The notes beneath the pieces were generated by a model. That model was not told the origin of the DNA. It saw nothing but the letters and a program-made list of their open reading frames with translations, and searched no databases. DNA of 20,759 nt from the IMG/VR virus record IMGVR_UViG_3300026075_000040, positions 1 to 20,759 of that record. The stretch is one strand, 5' to 3'. This stretch comes from a virus. Both the position numbers and the translations under genes were made by a program. Below are positions 12,417-20,686 of this stretch, one piece after another. Every line of letters begins with the position of its first letter. Position 1 is the first letter of the stretch.

Positions 12417-12550
12417 CCACTAACTGAATCCGCGGCCCGCATTAGCTCGCCCGCTGGGGTCTAGGCACCTGACGACGGTCAGCCCGCCGCCCAGACGGAA
12501 ACACCTGTTGCACCTGCGACACGACGAACCCGACACGGGTTCCCTGACGC
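12417..12550 (+). promoter_or_regulatory. Leader region of the capsid gene with two hairpins
   Basis: This gap holds CTGAC-GACG-GTCAG (12469-12482) and GAACCCG-ACA-CGGGTTC (12526-12542), the latter a perfect 7-bp stem ending 23 nt before the proposed capsid start. No clear -35/-10 pair is visible. Structured leaders before the major capsid gene could stabilise mRNA or mark an RNA processing point; this is inference. Confidence 0.4.
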
Positions 12551-12565
12551 ATGGGAGTACCACAG

Positions 12566-13771
12566 GTGAAACACGTAACACAGCTAATCGAAGAACGCGA
12601 TTCGATTACCAGCGAAGTAAAAGCGCTGACCGAACGCGCCGCCGACGAAGGTAAGGACCTGAACGCCGAACAGCTGGCGTACATCGCGACACTGCAAACG
12701 CGCGCTAGCGCTATCGACTCGCAACTAGTCACACATTCGAACATTCTCGATTCGCAGCGGTCGTACGCCGACCTGTTGACGAAGCTGGAACCACGCGAAG
12801 AAGTCGCGAAACCAGAACGCCGTAACGGGGTCCAGAACGTCGAACAGCGTTCGTGGGGCGACCTGTTCGTCGAATCAGAAGCGTTCAAGAATTACGGCGG
12901 CGCGGGAACTTCACAGCGCGCCGTCGTCCCGTTCAGCCTTGAAGAACGCGTCGCTATCAACACGGGCGACGGTCTGGTCGTCCCGTACATCTTCACGCCC
13001 GCCGCGTACACGTACGCGACGCCGCTCATGTCGGTCGTCGGACATATCACGACAGGGTCGAACGCCGTCGAATACATTCGCTGGACCCCGAACCCACAGA
13101 CCGCCGCGCCGATTGTCGCCGAAGGCGGAATGAAACCAGAAGCGAACATGACCGCGACGCCGACGTCGGACACGCTCGACACGTACGCCCACTGGAAGGG
13201 AATCACGCGACAAGCGCTGGAAGACATTCCCCAGATTCGGTCGATTGTCGAAAACCGTCTGAAGCAGGGAATTATGGTCGCGCTCGAAACGGCGGTCGCC
13301 GCCGCCCTGGCGGCTGACGCGAACATTCCGCCCGCGACGGTCCCTGTCGGCGGGTCGCTGACGGAAGCGATTCGTGTTGGCGTCGCGACGGTTCAGTCGG
13401 GCGGATTCGCGACGCCGAACGCCGTACTGGTCAATCCGCAGGACGCCGCGGGAATCGACATCGCGATGATGCAAGGGACCCTGAACGGCGCGTCGCTGAA
13501 CGGGACCCTGTGGGGTATCAAAGTGATTCCTGTTCCTGGGCTGGCGGCTGGGACCGCGTACGTCGGCGATTTCAAGGCGGGCGTACAGATTTTCGACCGT
13601 GGAACGACGTCGCTGTACATGACCGACAGCCACGCCGACCTGTTTATTCAGAACATCGTCCTAATTCTGGCCGAAATCCGCGCGCTGGTCGCCGTGACCG
13701 AACCAGCCGCTATCGCCGAATGTTCAGTGTCGCTGACCGCGGCGACACAGTCGACGTCGGCTGGCAAGTAA
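12566..13771 (+). CDS. Major capsid protein, HK97 fold
   Basis: The protein (401 aa from GTG 12566; 406 aa from ATG 12551) has an N-terminal helical delta domain (about 1-95, IEERDSITSEVKALTERAAD) that should act as internal scaffold and be removed by the upstream protease. The mature HK97-type shell domain follows (DGLVVPYIFTPAAYTYATPL; VEYIRWTPNPQTAAPIVAEG; HWKGITRQALEDIPQIRSIV; WGIKVIPVPGLAAGTAYVGD). I prefer GTG 12566 because GGGAG lies 8 nt upstream, while ATG 12551 has no ribosome-binding site. The adjacent gene order portal-protease-capsid supports the call. Confidence 0.92.
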   Translation: MKHVTQLIEERDSITSEVKALTERAADEGKDLNAEQLAYIATLQTRASAIDSQLVTHSNILDSQRSYADLLTKLEPREEVAKPERRNGVQNVEQRSWGDLFVESEAFKNYGGAGTSQRAVVPFSLEERVAINTGDGLVVPYIFTPAAYTYATPLMSVVGHITTGSNAVEYIRWTPNPQTAAPIVAEGGMKPEANMTATPTSDTLDTYAHWKGITRQALEDIPQIRSIVENRLKQGIMVALETAVAAALAADANIPPATVPVGGSLTEAIRVGVATVQSGGFATPNAVLVNPQDAAGIDIAMMQGTLNGASLNGTLWGIKVIPVPGLAAGTAYVGDFKAGVQIFDRGTTSLYMTDSHADLFIQNIVLILAEIRALVAVTEPAAIAECSVSLTAATQSTSAGK

Positions 13772-13773
13772 CG

Positions 13774-14115
13774 ATGCCCGCGACCGCCGCGTCTGTGCGA
13801 ATTCACCTAGGCGTCGACCCCGCGTCGACCGTCGACCAGGAAGCACTAGACGCGGCGGTCGCCGCCGCGAACGACGTCGTCGTCATGTGGCGACCCGACC
13901 TGACGAAAGACCCAGACGGAATCCTGCTAACCGTGTGGCCCGCCCGTGTCGACCAGGCGGCAGTAATCGAAGCGGCGCGGCTGTACGGGCGACGCGGAAG
14001 TGTGCAAGGCGTCGCCGCGTTCGCCGACCTGGGCGTGTCACTGATACCGCGCCTAGACCCAGAAGTTCGGTCGCTGTTGGAACTGGGCGAATACCAGCGT
14101 TCGGTCGTCGCGTGA
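13774..14115 (+). CDS. Head-tail connector (HK97 gp6-like)
   Basis: The 113-aa protein contains ASVRIHLGVDPASTVDQEAL, a helix AALDAAVAAANDVVVMW and a long helix with ARVDQAAVIEAARLYGRRGS and ADLGVSLIPRLDPEVRSLL, the helical-bundle pattern of gp6/gp15-type connectors that dock under the portal. Its position directly after the capsid gene is the expected one. Start 2 nt after the capsid stop; its end overlaps the next GTG. Confidence 0.8.
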   Translation: MPATAASVRIHLGVDPASTVDQEALDAAVAAANDVVVMWRPDLTKDPDGILLTVWPARVDQAAVIEAARLYGRRGSVQGVAAFADLGVSLIPRLDPEVRSLLELGEYQRSVVA

Positions 14116-14453
14116 CTTCGCCGGCATTCGACCGCGGTCTAGAACTGGTCGACAAACTGGTTTCGGCTGGCATCGTCGCCACGGTCGACCCGCGGTCGGC
14201 GACGCCGCCGTGTGTCCTGGTTGGCCCGCCGACGAAACGGTACGACGTCGGCTGTGGGTTTACCGCCGAATGGCAGTTAATCGCGCTGGTTCCTGGTCCT
14301 GGGAACGCCGACGCGTTCAAAGCGCTAGACGCCCTAGAAACAGCGGTCGCCGAAGTCCTACCCGTGACACGGTCGACGCTGACTCAGTACAGCCTGACGC
14401 CCGACAATCCATCGCTACCCGCCTACCGAATCGAATACACAGAAGGGGTCTAA
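14112..14453 (+). CDS. Probable tail terminator / tail completion protein
   Basis: The 113-aa protein (GTG in a GTGA overlap) shows LELVDKLVSAGIVATVDPRS, PPCVLVGPPTKRYDVGCGFT, QLIALVPGP, a helix NADAFKALDALETAVAEVLP and ends PAYRIEYTEGV. This strand-helix order resembles tail terminator proteins that cap the tail tube next to the head, and the position just before the tube gene fits. A head-closure role is the alternative, since no separate stopper gene is visible. Confidence 0.6.
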   Translation: MTSPAFDRGLELVDKLVSAGIVATVDPRSATPPCVLVGPPTKRYDVGCGFTAEWQLIALVPGPGNADAFKALDALETAVAEVLPVTRSTLTQYSLTPDNPSLPAYRIEYTEGV

Positions 14454-14455
14454 TC

Positions 14456-14923
14456 ATGGCAATAGTTGAATCTCGACTAAAGGACGGAATTCTGACGCTG
14501 GGGACAACGCCAGAAGACTTTTCGTGTCAGGTCACGAACTGTCGTATCAATTCCAGCTACGACGACGACGGCGACGCGGTCGAAACGCTGTGCGGCGACA
14601 CGATTCCGCCAGGGCGAAAGCTGGGCGGGCGCGCGCTGGCCGGAACGGTCATTCAGGACTGGTCCGCGGCGACAGGTTCGTTTATCGACTACTGCTGGGA
14701 TAACGACCTGACGGTCGTCGCGTTCAGTTTCACGCCCGCGACAGGAACGGTCCTGACGGGCGACTGTCGTATCGAAGTCCCCAGCGAAACGTACGGCGGC
14801 GACGTGAACGTTCGCCTGACGTCCGACTTCGAATTCGGGATTATCGGCGACGTCGTCCGAACGCCCGCCGCCGCCACTACGACACAGGCGACGACGTCGA
14901 CGCCGCAGACGGTCGACGCGTGA
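14456..14923 (+). CDS. Major tail tube protein
   Basis: The 155-aa protein has the compact beta-rich pattern of siphovirus tail tube subunits: LKDGILTLGTTPEDFSCQVT, ETLCGDTI, LAGTVIQDWSAATGSFIDYC, VVAFSFTPATGTVLTGDCRI and GGDVNVRLTSDFEFGIIGDV. A Thr/Ala-rich tail ends it. ATG follows AAGGGG with 7-nt spacing, one of the best ribosome-binding sites in the late region, as expected for an abundant protein. Its stop overlaps the next GTG. Confidence 0.82.
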   Translation: MAIVESRLKDGILTLGTTPEDFSCQVTNCRINSSYDDDGDAVETLCGDTIPPGRKLGGRALAGTVIQDWSAATGSFIDYCWDNDLTVVAFSFTPATGTVLTGDCRIEVPSETYGGDVNVRLTSDFEFGIIGDVVRTPAAATTTQATTSTPQTVDA

Positions 14924-15306
14924 GCGAAGGCGACATGACGATTCAAGTCGAAGGACTCGCCGAACTGGCGCGGACGATGAAACGCGCAGGCGTCGACATT
15001 TCGGAACTGAAAGACGCCCACACACGCGCCGCGCAGATAGTCGCCGACAGGGCGACGACACTCGCCCCGCGACGTACGGGTCGACTGGCCGGGAACGTTC
15101 GGCCGGCGAAGCAGGTTCAGCGGGCGCGGATTATGGCGGGGTCGTCGGCGGTCCCGTATGCGGGTCCTATCCACTGGGGCTGGCCCGCCCGCCATATCGA
15201 CGCGAACCCGTTCATATCGAACGCCGCCGTCGAAACACAGGACCAGTGGCTAACCGCGTATCAGGAAGATGTTCAGAAGGCGTTAGACACAGTCAGGGGT
15301 ACGTAA
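14920..15306 (+). CDS. HK97 gp10-like tail component
   Basis: The 128-aa protein begins with helices (LAELARTMKRAGVDISELKD) and continues with RAAQIVADRATTLAPRRTGR, SSAVPYAGPIHWGWPARHID and NPFISNAAV, the signature of the HK97 gp10/phage tail component family. The family usually lies between the connector and tube genes; here it follows the tube gene. GTG 14920 in GTGA overlap is used; ATG 14935 would drop five residues. Exact virion position is uncertain. Confidence 0.8.
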   Translation: MSEGDMTIQVEGLAELARTMKRAGVDISELKDAHTRAAQIVADRATTLAPRRTGRLAGNVRPAKQVQRARIMAGSSAVPYAGPIHWGWPARHIDANPFISNAAVETQDQWLTAYQEDVQKALDTVRGT

Positions 15307-15578
15307 TGGCCTGGCAAACGTTACGCGTCCAGCTGAAAGGCGAAGACCCCGTAGTCGTTCAGACGAACGCGCGTGATTGGGCGGCGGTCGTTATCGACCC
15401 GAACAGCCCGAAAGCGCTGGACATGACTTTTCGTGTCGCCCATCACGCGATGCGGCGACTCAACATGACGAACGTTCCGCGTGATTACGACAGCTTTCTA
15501 GAAGTGTTGGACGCCATACCGGAAACGGTCGAAGAAGAAGACGCGCAACTGTTGGACCCTACCCAGACGGGTCGCTAG
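15306..15578 (+). CDS. Tail assembly chaperone, upstream frame (gpG-like)
   Basis: The 90-aa protein lies between the tube/gp10 genes and the tape measure, where tail assembly chaperones are found. It contains WQTLRVQLKGEDPVVVQTNA, a helical middle (ALDMTFRVAHHAMRRLNMTN) and an acidic end (ETVEEEDAQLLDP). Such proteins coat the tape measure during assembly. The next small frame, in the -1 register relative to this gene, is probably its gpT-like partner. TAATG overlap with the upstream gene. Confidence 0.75.
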   Translation: MAWQTLRVQLKGEDPVVVQTNARDWAAVVIDPNSPKALDMTFRVAHHAMRRLNMTNVPRDYDSFLEVLDAIPETVEEEDAQLLDPTQTGR

Positions 15579-15589
15579 GGCGTACCGCT

Positions 15590-15700
15590 GTGGGCCTAGC
15601 GATTCGGACAGGCGTCCCGCCCGACGCATGGTTAGAAGACACACGCGCCCTAGTGACCGCCGTCGAAATCTTTAACGAAATTGACCGGAAGCGACGCTAG
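15590..15700 (+). CDS. Second tail assembly chaperone segment (gpT-like)
   Basis: GTG 15590 opens a 36-aa frame: MGLAIRTGVPPDAWLED, then helix TRALVTAVEIFNEIDRKRR. The pattern A-x-x-TG-x-PP-x-W/L followed by a helix is typical of the second chaperone part in siphoviruses. It ends 2 nt before the tape measure ATG. Its frame is open upstream through the end of the first chaperone gene, so it may be made as a frameshift fusion; I see no canonical slippery heptamer, and AGGG 9 nt before GTG could allow reinitiation. Confidence 0.65.
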   Translation: MGLAIRTGVPPDAWLEDTRALVTAVEIFNEIDRKRR

Positions 15701-15702
15701 TC

Positions 15703-17457
15703 ATGGCCGCGCCCGCCACCCTGAAAATCGACATCATCGCCGACGCCACGAAGGCGTTAAAGGCGATGGGAATGGTCGAAGAAAAAGCGGGGTCGTCGAA
15801 ACTGTCGGGACTAGGCAAGACCGTGACGGGCGCGCTGGGGACCGCGGCGATAATCGGGTTCGGGAAAGCGTCCGTGACCGCCGCGCAAGAATCAGCGGTC
15901 GCGACGGCGCGACTAGACAGCGTGTTCGCGTCTATGGGCGACACGACAGGCGAAGCGTCGAAAGCCGCGCAGGATTACGCGTCGTCGCTGTCCGCGCGTA
16001 TCGGCGTCGAAGACGAAGCGATAATGGCGGGACAGGCCCAGTTAGCGACGTTCGGCGCGGTATCCGACGCGACCGCCCGACAGGCCGGAATTTTCGACAG
16101 GGCGACACAGGCGGGCGCTGACCTGGCGGCGACAGGGTTCGGGTCAATCGAATCGAACGCCGTCGCGCTGGGTAAGGCGTTACAGGACCCGACGAAGGGA
16201 ATGACCGCGCTGGGTCGTTCGGGCGTGACGTTCACGGACGCCCAAAAAGAGTCGATAAAGCAGATGCAAAAATCGGGCGACCTGTTGGGCGCGCAGAAGG
16301 TCGTACTAGGCGCGGTCGAATCACAGGTGAAAGGGACCGCCGAAGCGACGGCGACGTCGACAGCGAAAATGGGCGTCAAGTTCGGCGAACTGCAAGAAAC
16401 GATAGGGAACAAACTGCTACCCGTTATCGACAAGGTCGTCGGGTTCTTCACGAAGTACATGGACCTGCTGATACCGCTAGGCGGCGTCATTCTGGGCGTC
16501 GTCGTCGCTGTGAAGGCGTACGAACTGGCGTCGAATCTGGCGGCGGTCGCGCAGGGCGTGTGGAACGCCGCGCAGGTTGTCTTTAACGCGGTCATGGCGG
16601 CGAACCCGATAATGCTGGTCGTCCTGGCGATAGCCGCGCTGGTCGCCGCGGTCGTTATCGCCTACAACAAAGTCGGCTGGTTCCGCGACTTCGTCGACAA
16701 GTCCTGGGACGCCGTCGTGAAGGCGTTCGACGTGTTGAAAGACGCGGCGGTCGCCGTGTTCAACTGGATTAAAGCGAACTGGCCGCTACTACTGGCGATT
16801 CTGACTGGCCCGTTCGGAATCGCCGTCGCCCTGATTGTTAGCAACTGGGACACGATAAAGGCGGGCGCGACGGCGGTCTGGGATTGGGTCAAGGGCAAGT
16901 TTGACGCGCTGGTTTCGTTCTTTCAGGGTTTGGGGTCGACCGTGGGCGCGGCTATCGGCGCGGTCGTCGACTGGATAAAAGCGCCGATACAGGCGGCTAT
17001 CGACATGTACGACAAGGTCAAGGGAAAATTCGACGACCTGGTTTCGTTCCTGCGCGGGCTGGTCGACCAGATAGGCGGGGTCGTCGGGCGAATCGTCGCC
17101 GCCCTGAAAGCGCCGATAAACGCGTTTATCGACGGCTGGAACAATCTTCACTTCACGGTCGGCGGCGGGTCTGTGTTCGGCGTCGACCTACCGAAAGTGA
17201 CGATTGATACCCCCAACATTCCGCGACTCGCCCAGGGCGGGTCCGTGTTGCGAACAGGTCTGGCAGTAGTCCACGCGGGCGAACAGTTCAGCGGGGTAGG
17301 GCGGTCGTTCGGCGGACAGACGGTCATAAACGTTCACGTCACGACAACAGGTCTAGGCGCTGACTCGCCGCAGATACAGCGCGCCGTCGTGAACGCCCTA
17401 CGCGGACACGTCGCCCGAAACGGCGCGCTCGACTTCGCCGTCAGAACGGGGTCCTGA
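15703..17457 (+). CDS. Tape measure protein
   Basis: The 584-aa protein begins with a helical, Ala/Lys-rich region. Three hydrophobic segments lie near 255-280, 301-321 and 361-380, which could insert in the host membrane. Two 34-residue repeats start at VKGKF (396 and 439). It ends with the RLAQGGSV...AVVHAGE motif usual for tape measures. It sets tail length; at the known ratio of about 0.15 nm per residue a tail near 85-90 nm is expected. ATG follows the chaperone stop by 2 nt without a clear ribosome-binding site. Confidence 0.92.
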   Translation: MAAPATLKIDIIADATKALKAMGMVEEKAGSSKLSGLGKTVTGALGTAAIIGFGKASVTAAQESAVATARLDSVFASMGDTTGEASKAAQDYASSLSARIGVEDEAIMAGQAQLATFGAVSDATARQAGIFDRATQAGADLAATGFGSIESNAVALGKALQDPTKGMTALGRSGVTFTDAQKESIKQMQKSGDLLGAQKVVLGAVESQVKGTAEATATSTAKMGVKFGELQETIGNKLLPVIDKVVGFFTKYMDLLIPLGGVILGVVVAVKAYELASNLAAVAQGVWNAAQVVFNAVMAANPIMLVVLAIAALVAAVVIAYNKVGWFRDFVDKSWDAVVKAFDVLKDAAVAVFNWIKANWPLLLAILTGPFGIAVALIVSNWDTIKAGATAVWDWVKGKFDALVSFFQGLGSTVGAAIGAVVDWIKAPIQAAIDMYDKVKGKFDDLVSFLRGLVDQIGGVVGRIVAALKAPINAFIDGWNNLHFTVGGGSVFGVDLPKVTIDTPNIPRLAQGGSVLRTGLAVVHAGEQFSGVGRSFGGQTVINVHVTTTGLGADSPQIQRAVVNALRGHVARNGALDFAVRTGS

Positions 17458-17458
17458 A

Positions 17459-18850
17459 ATGCCCGTGTGGCGTCCTGGGGACGCGTGGCCCACGACGACG
17501 CCTGGCGGCGCTGTATCGCCCCACTGGGGCGGCTACACGAAGCTGTACGTCCGCACAGCGATAGGCGCGGGGAACCCGTTCCACATGGGCGCACACAACT
17601 ACGACCGACTGTCCGCCGGCAATGTGTTAGGCGGCGGCGTTCCCGCCCCAGCGGGCGACCTGTGGGTCGACATCGCCTGTGATGTTCGCGACATGGAAGT
17701 GATTACGGGCGCGACGACCTCGCAGGGAATCTTGTCGAAACCCGACGCGGGGACGCTGACCGTCACTATCGCTGACCCAGGCGGTATCTACGACCCGCTG
17801 AACCCTGGCGGACCTTTCGCCTACGGCGGACGGTCGCGGCTGGTTCCTGGGACGCCCGTCGAAGTGTTCGCCGAAGTCGTCGACGGCGACACAGCCGCCG
17901 TGTCGACACACTGGCTATTCACAGGGACCGCGGACAGCTGGCAACAGGACTGGACGCCGAAACCGTCGAACCGCGAAACGAAACTGATAGCCAGCGACGC
18001 GACGAAACAGTTCGCCCGACTAGACCGTCCCGAACAGGCGGCGACAGGCGCGGGCGACACGACAAAACAGCGCGTACATCGCATCGTCGATTTCTTCGGC
18101 TGGACAGGACCCGTCGTCGACCCGCCGACAGGTTCAGGAACGGCGACGCTACAAGCGACGACGCTCGCTCAGTCGGCGTGGGAACTGTTGAACCGCACAC
18201 TGGACGACGAACTGGGGTACGTGCACGTCACCGCGAAAGGCGAACTTCGCTGGCTACCGCGTTCGACATGGTCGACGACCCCGCCGCCGTCAGTAACGCT
18301 GGGCTGTGATGTCGGCTACGACGTACTGATAGACGCGACCCCGTCAGCGATAGACCGACAAATGAGAAACGCCGTCTACGCGGCGCGGACAGGCGGCGTC
18401 GCCCAGTTCGCACAGTCGACCAGTTCGATAGACAAGTACGGGCGCTACGACTACACGCGCACCGATTTAGGGTTAGCCGACGACACACAAGCGGCGACGT
18501 GGGCGACGACACTGGTCACGCTGTACGCCTACCCACAGATAACGCTGGACGATGTCACAATACGACCCGACGTCGACCCGAAACCGTGGGCGGCGTGGAA
18601 GTCGGTCCTCGGGTTCACGCCGATAACGGACGTCGTTCGCGTTCACTGGTCGCCGCCCGACATACCGACTCATGTCGTCGACGTCGCTTCGCGCGTGTTC
18701 GGTATCGACCACAGGATTACACGCGCCGCGTGGGAAGTGAAATGGCAACTAGTCAACACTCGCCCCGCGGCGGCGGCGGGCGCGGTCTTCACTATGGGAC
18801 CGCATCCACAAGACCGCCTAGACAGCAATTTCGTACTAACAGCCGCATAA
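17459..18850 (+). CDS. Minor tail protein, probable tail-tip hub
   Basis: The 463-aa protein follows the tape measure directly and contains WVDIACDVRDMEVITGATTS, SKPDAGTLTVTIADPGGIYD, TPVEVFAEV, WLFTGTADSWQQDW and ETKLIASDATKQFARLDRP. These resemble tail-tip hub (gp27-like) proteins of actinophages, in which an N-terminal distal-tail-like part is fused to hub domains. No separate distal tail gene is present, consistent with a fusion. Its place and length support a baseplate role; the host-binding part is probably the next gene. Confidence 0.72.
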   Translation: MPVWRPGDAWPTTTPGGAVSPHWGGYTKLYVRTAIGAGNPFHMGAHNYDRLSAGNVLGGGVPAPAGDLWVDIACDVRDMEVITGATTSQGILSKPDAGTLTVTIADPGGIYDPLNPGGPFAYGGRSRLVPGTPVEVFAEVVDGDTAAVSTHWLFTGTADSWQQDWTPKPSNRETKLIASDATKQFARLDRPEQAATGAGDTTKQRVHRIVDFFGWTGPVVDPPTGSGTATLQATTLAQSAWELLNRTLDDELGYVHVTAKGELRWLPRSTWSTTPPPSVTLGCDVGYDVLIDATPSAIDRQMRNAVYAARTGGVAQFAQSTSSIDKYGRYDYTRTDLGLADDTQAATWATTLVTLYAYPQITLDDVTIRPDVDPKPWAAWKSVLGFTPITDVVRVHWSPPDIPTHVVDVASRVFGIDHRITRAAWEVKWQLVNTRPAAAAGAVFTMGPHPQDRLDSNFVLTAA

Positions 18851-18865
18851 AGGGGAACTGGAAAA

Positions 18866-19504
18866 ATGCCTAACAAAACCTGGGCAGTAGGCGAAGAAGT
18901 CCTAGCGCCAGATTTCAACACGTATGTTCAACAGCAAGTCATCGCGCAGTTCCCGACCGTCGCCGCCCGTAACACTGGCATCGCGTCGCCAGTCGGCGGA
19001 CAGGCGTCGTATGTCGACGCGGGCGACGCGACAGAAGGTCCCGAATTTTGGAACGGGGTCGCCTGGCGTAAGGCGTGGTCTATGCCCTGGGGGACGGTCG
19101 CCTTCGTTGGCGGCAACAATCAATGGACCGGAATTACGAATATCGAACAGGCGATGATTAGTTCGCCAGCGTTTGCCGCGCCAGGAAACCGCCGTTACCG
19201 AATCACAGTTAACGGGACAATTAGCGGGACTGTTGCCGGTGACCAAGCGCGCTTCGCGGTTCGGCGCGATACGGGCGTCGCTGGAACTGCCGTACAGGTC
19301 GGCCCTGTTGTATCTATGCCCTTCACGAATGGTCTTTACGGCGGGTCATGGGTCGCCCATGACATACCGCCCGCCAATCCAACACAGGTCTACACACTGT
19401 GTCTAGCCCGTATCGGCGGGACGGGTGGCTTCGCCTGGCTGGGGACGACGTACACGAATTTTGTTCTGGTCGAAGATGTTGGCCCAGCCGGAAACCCGCT
19501 GTAA
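18866..19504 (+). CDS. Putative tail fibre / receptor-binding protein
   Basis: The 212-aa protein starts with KTWAVGEEVLAPDFNTYVQQ, a phage structural N-terminal segment also seen in short actinophage fibres, and a short FWNGVAWRKAW element. The rest is beta-rich (RYRITVNGTISGTVAGDQAR; QVYTLCLARIGGTGGFAWLG), like a jelly-roll head. It likely attaches to the hub and contacts the host surface. AAAGGGGA lies upstream. Codon choice is somewhat more mixed than in neighbours, which could reflect a recently exchanged host-range gene. Confidence 0.65.
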   Translation: MPNKTWAVGEEVLAPDFNTYVQQQVIAQFPTVAARNTGIASPVGGQASYVDAGDATEGPEFWNGVAWRKAWSMPWGTVAFVGGNNQWTGITNIEQAMISSPAFAAPGNRRYRITVNGTISGTVAGDQARFAVRRDTGVAGTAVQVGPVVSMPFTNGLYGGSWVAHDIPPANPTQVYTLCLARIGGTGGFAWLGTTYTNFVLVEDVGPAGNPL

Positions 19505-19523
19505 CGAAAGGACACTTCCCGAT

Positions 19524-19784
19524 ATGAGCTATGCGACGATTTACAGGTCTGTACAGGACGCCGAACTACGGCCGCGTATTACCGCATGCGCGAAACAGGA
19601 AAACAGGGACACTAACGGCGCGATAGAAGAAGACATGTACTGGGCTGTGGCGGGCGCGGCTGACGTCGAAGCGGCGTACGCGTCCGCGCTGGCCGCAGGG
19701 AACGAACACCCTGGCGGCGACGAAGCGGTCATTACTGACCAGATGATTTTGTCGCACGTACAAGCGTTCACGCCGCCGCCGTGA
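19524..19784 (+). CDS. Small hypothetical protein before the endolysin
   Basis: An 86-aa mostly helical protein (ATIYRSVQDAELRPRITACA; DVEAAYASALAAGNEHPGGD) ending in FTPPP. It starts at ATG 19524 behind GAAAGGA; an earlier ATG at 19425 lies inside the fibre gene and is rejected. Small helical proteins at this place, between tail and lysis genes, are common in actinophages and may be virion or lysis-associated. No function assigned. The stop overlaps the amidase GTG. Confidence 0.72.
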   Translation: MSYATIYRSVQDAELRPRITACAKQENRDTNGAIEEDMYWAVAGAADVEAAYASALAAGNEHPGGDEAVITDQMILSHVQAFTPPP

Positions 19785-20686
19785 CCGACTTCGGCGACTT
19801 CGAACCAGACGACGCCGTCGACGCTGGCGACCACATGCCCCAGCAATACGGGACCGTCCGCTACCTGACCGAAATGGCCGACGTGTTACGCGCCGCAGGA
19901 CTCGCCGTCGAAGAAACCGACGACTGGCAGTACCGCGCCCGCAGTTCAGGCGGCTACGCGGACGGTCGCCCGTGGGCTGTCATGTGGCACCACACAGCCA
20001 GCCAAACCACGCCAGAAAACGACGTGAATTACATCGTCTACGGCTGTCCCGACGCGCCCGTCGCGAACCTGTACCTAGACCGCGACGGCGTCGTCTGGGT
20101 CTGTGCCGGCGGGGCGACGAACACGAACGGGAAAGGCGGGCCGTACACCGTGTCACGCGGAACGGTCCCGTTAGACCGAATGAACGAATACGCCGTCAGT
20201 ATCGAAATGGCGAACAGTGGCGTCGGCGAACCGTGGCCGCAGGTTCAGATAGACGCCGCGTTTCGTGTGTCACTGGCCCTGACCGACTGGCTACGACTAG
20301 ACCCGACAGACGCCCTAGGACACTACGACTGGACGCCAGGCCGAAAGATAGACCCAGCGACCGCCGACGCCGTCGAAGGACCCTGGCGACCCCGCAGCGT
20401 CAACACGTCTGGAACATGGAACATCGCCGACATACACGCCGAACTAGTCCGCCGCCACACAACCAGCCCGCCGCCCACGAAAGAAGACGACAACATGTAT
20501 CTAGCCACACTTTCAGACGGGACCGTCGTCATCTGCGGGTCAGCTGTGCGACCCGTGTCAGGCGACGAAATCGCCCCAGGCGGACCGTACGCGAACCTGG
20601 TTCGCTACGTACCAGACCCCGCGTCGTACTGGCATATGTGGCTACGCGCCGCCGCCAGCGAATACTCAGCGCGTATGGGAATGTGA
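19781..20686 (+). CDS. Endolysin: N-acetylmuramoyl-L-alanine amidase
   Basis: The 301-aa protein has an Amidase_2/PGRP catalytic domain at about 50-215: WAVMWHHTAS (His70/His71), NLYLDRDGVVWVCAGGATNT, AVSIEMANSGVG (Glu142) and GHYDWTPGRKIDP (His181, Lys189, Asp191), giving the zinc-binding and catalytic set with Asp as third ligand. It should cleave the amide bond between glycan and peptide at lysis. A separate C-terminal region (about 236-301, SDGTVVICGSAVRP onward) may bind the wall. GTG start in GTGA overlap; no signal peptide, so release needs a holin. Confidence 0.92.
   Translation: MTDFGDFEPDDAVDAGDHMPQQYGTVRYLTEMADVLRAAGLAVEETDDWQYRARSSGGYADGRPWAVMWHHTASQTTPENDVNYIVYGCPDAPVANLYLDRDGVVWVCAGGATNTNGKGGPYTVSRGTVPLDRMNEYAVSIEMANSGVGEPWPQVQIDAAFRVSLALTDWLRLDPTDALGHYDWTPGRKIDPATADAVEGPWRPRSVNTSGTWNIADIHAELVRRHTTSPPPTKEDDNMYLATLSDGTVVICGSAVRPVSGDEIAPGGPYANLVRYVPDPASYWHMWLRAAASEYSARMGM

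Noticed and set aside
15975-16595. 206-residue leftward open frame opposite the tape measure
   Set aside because: No domain, no ribosome-binding site, and it mirrors the well-supported tape measure frame.
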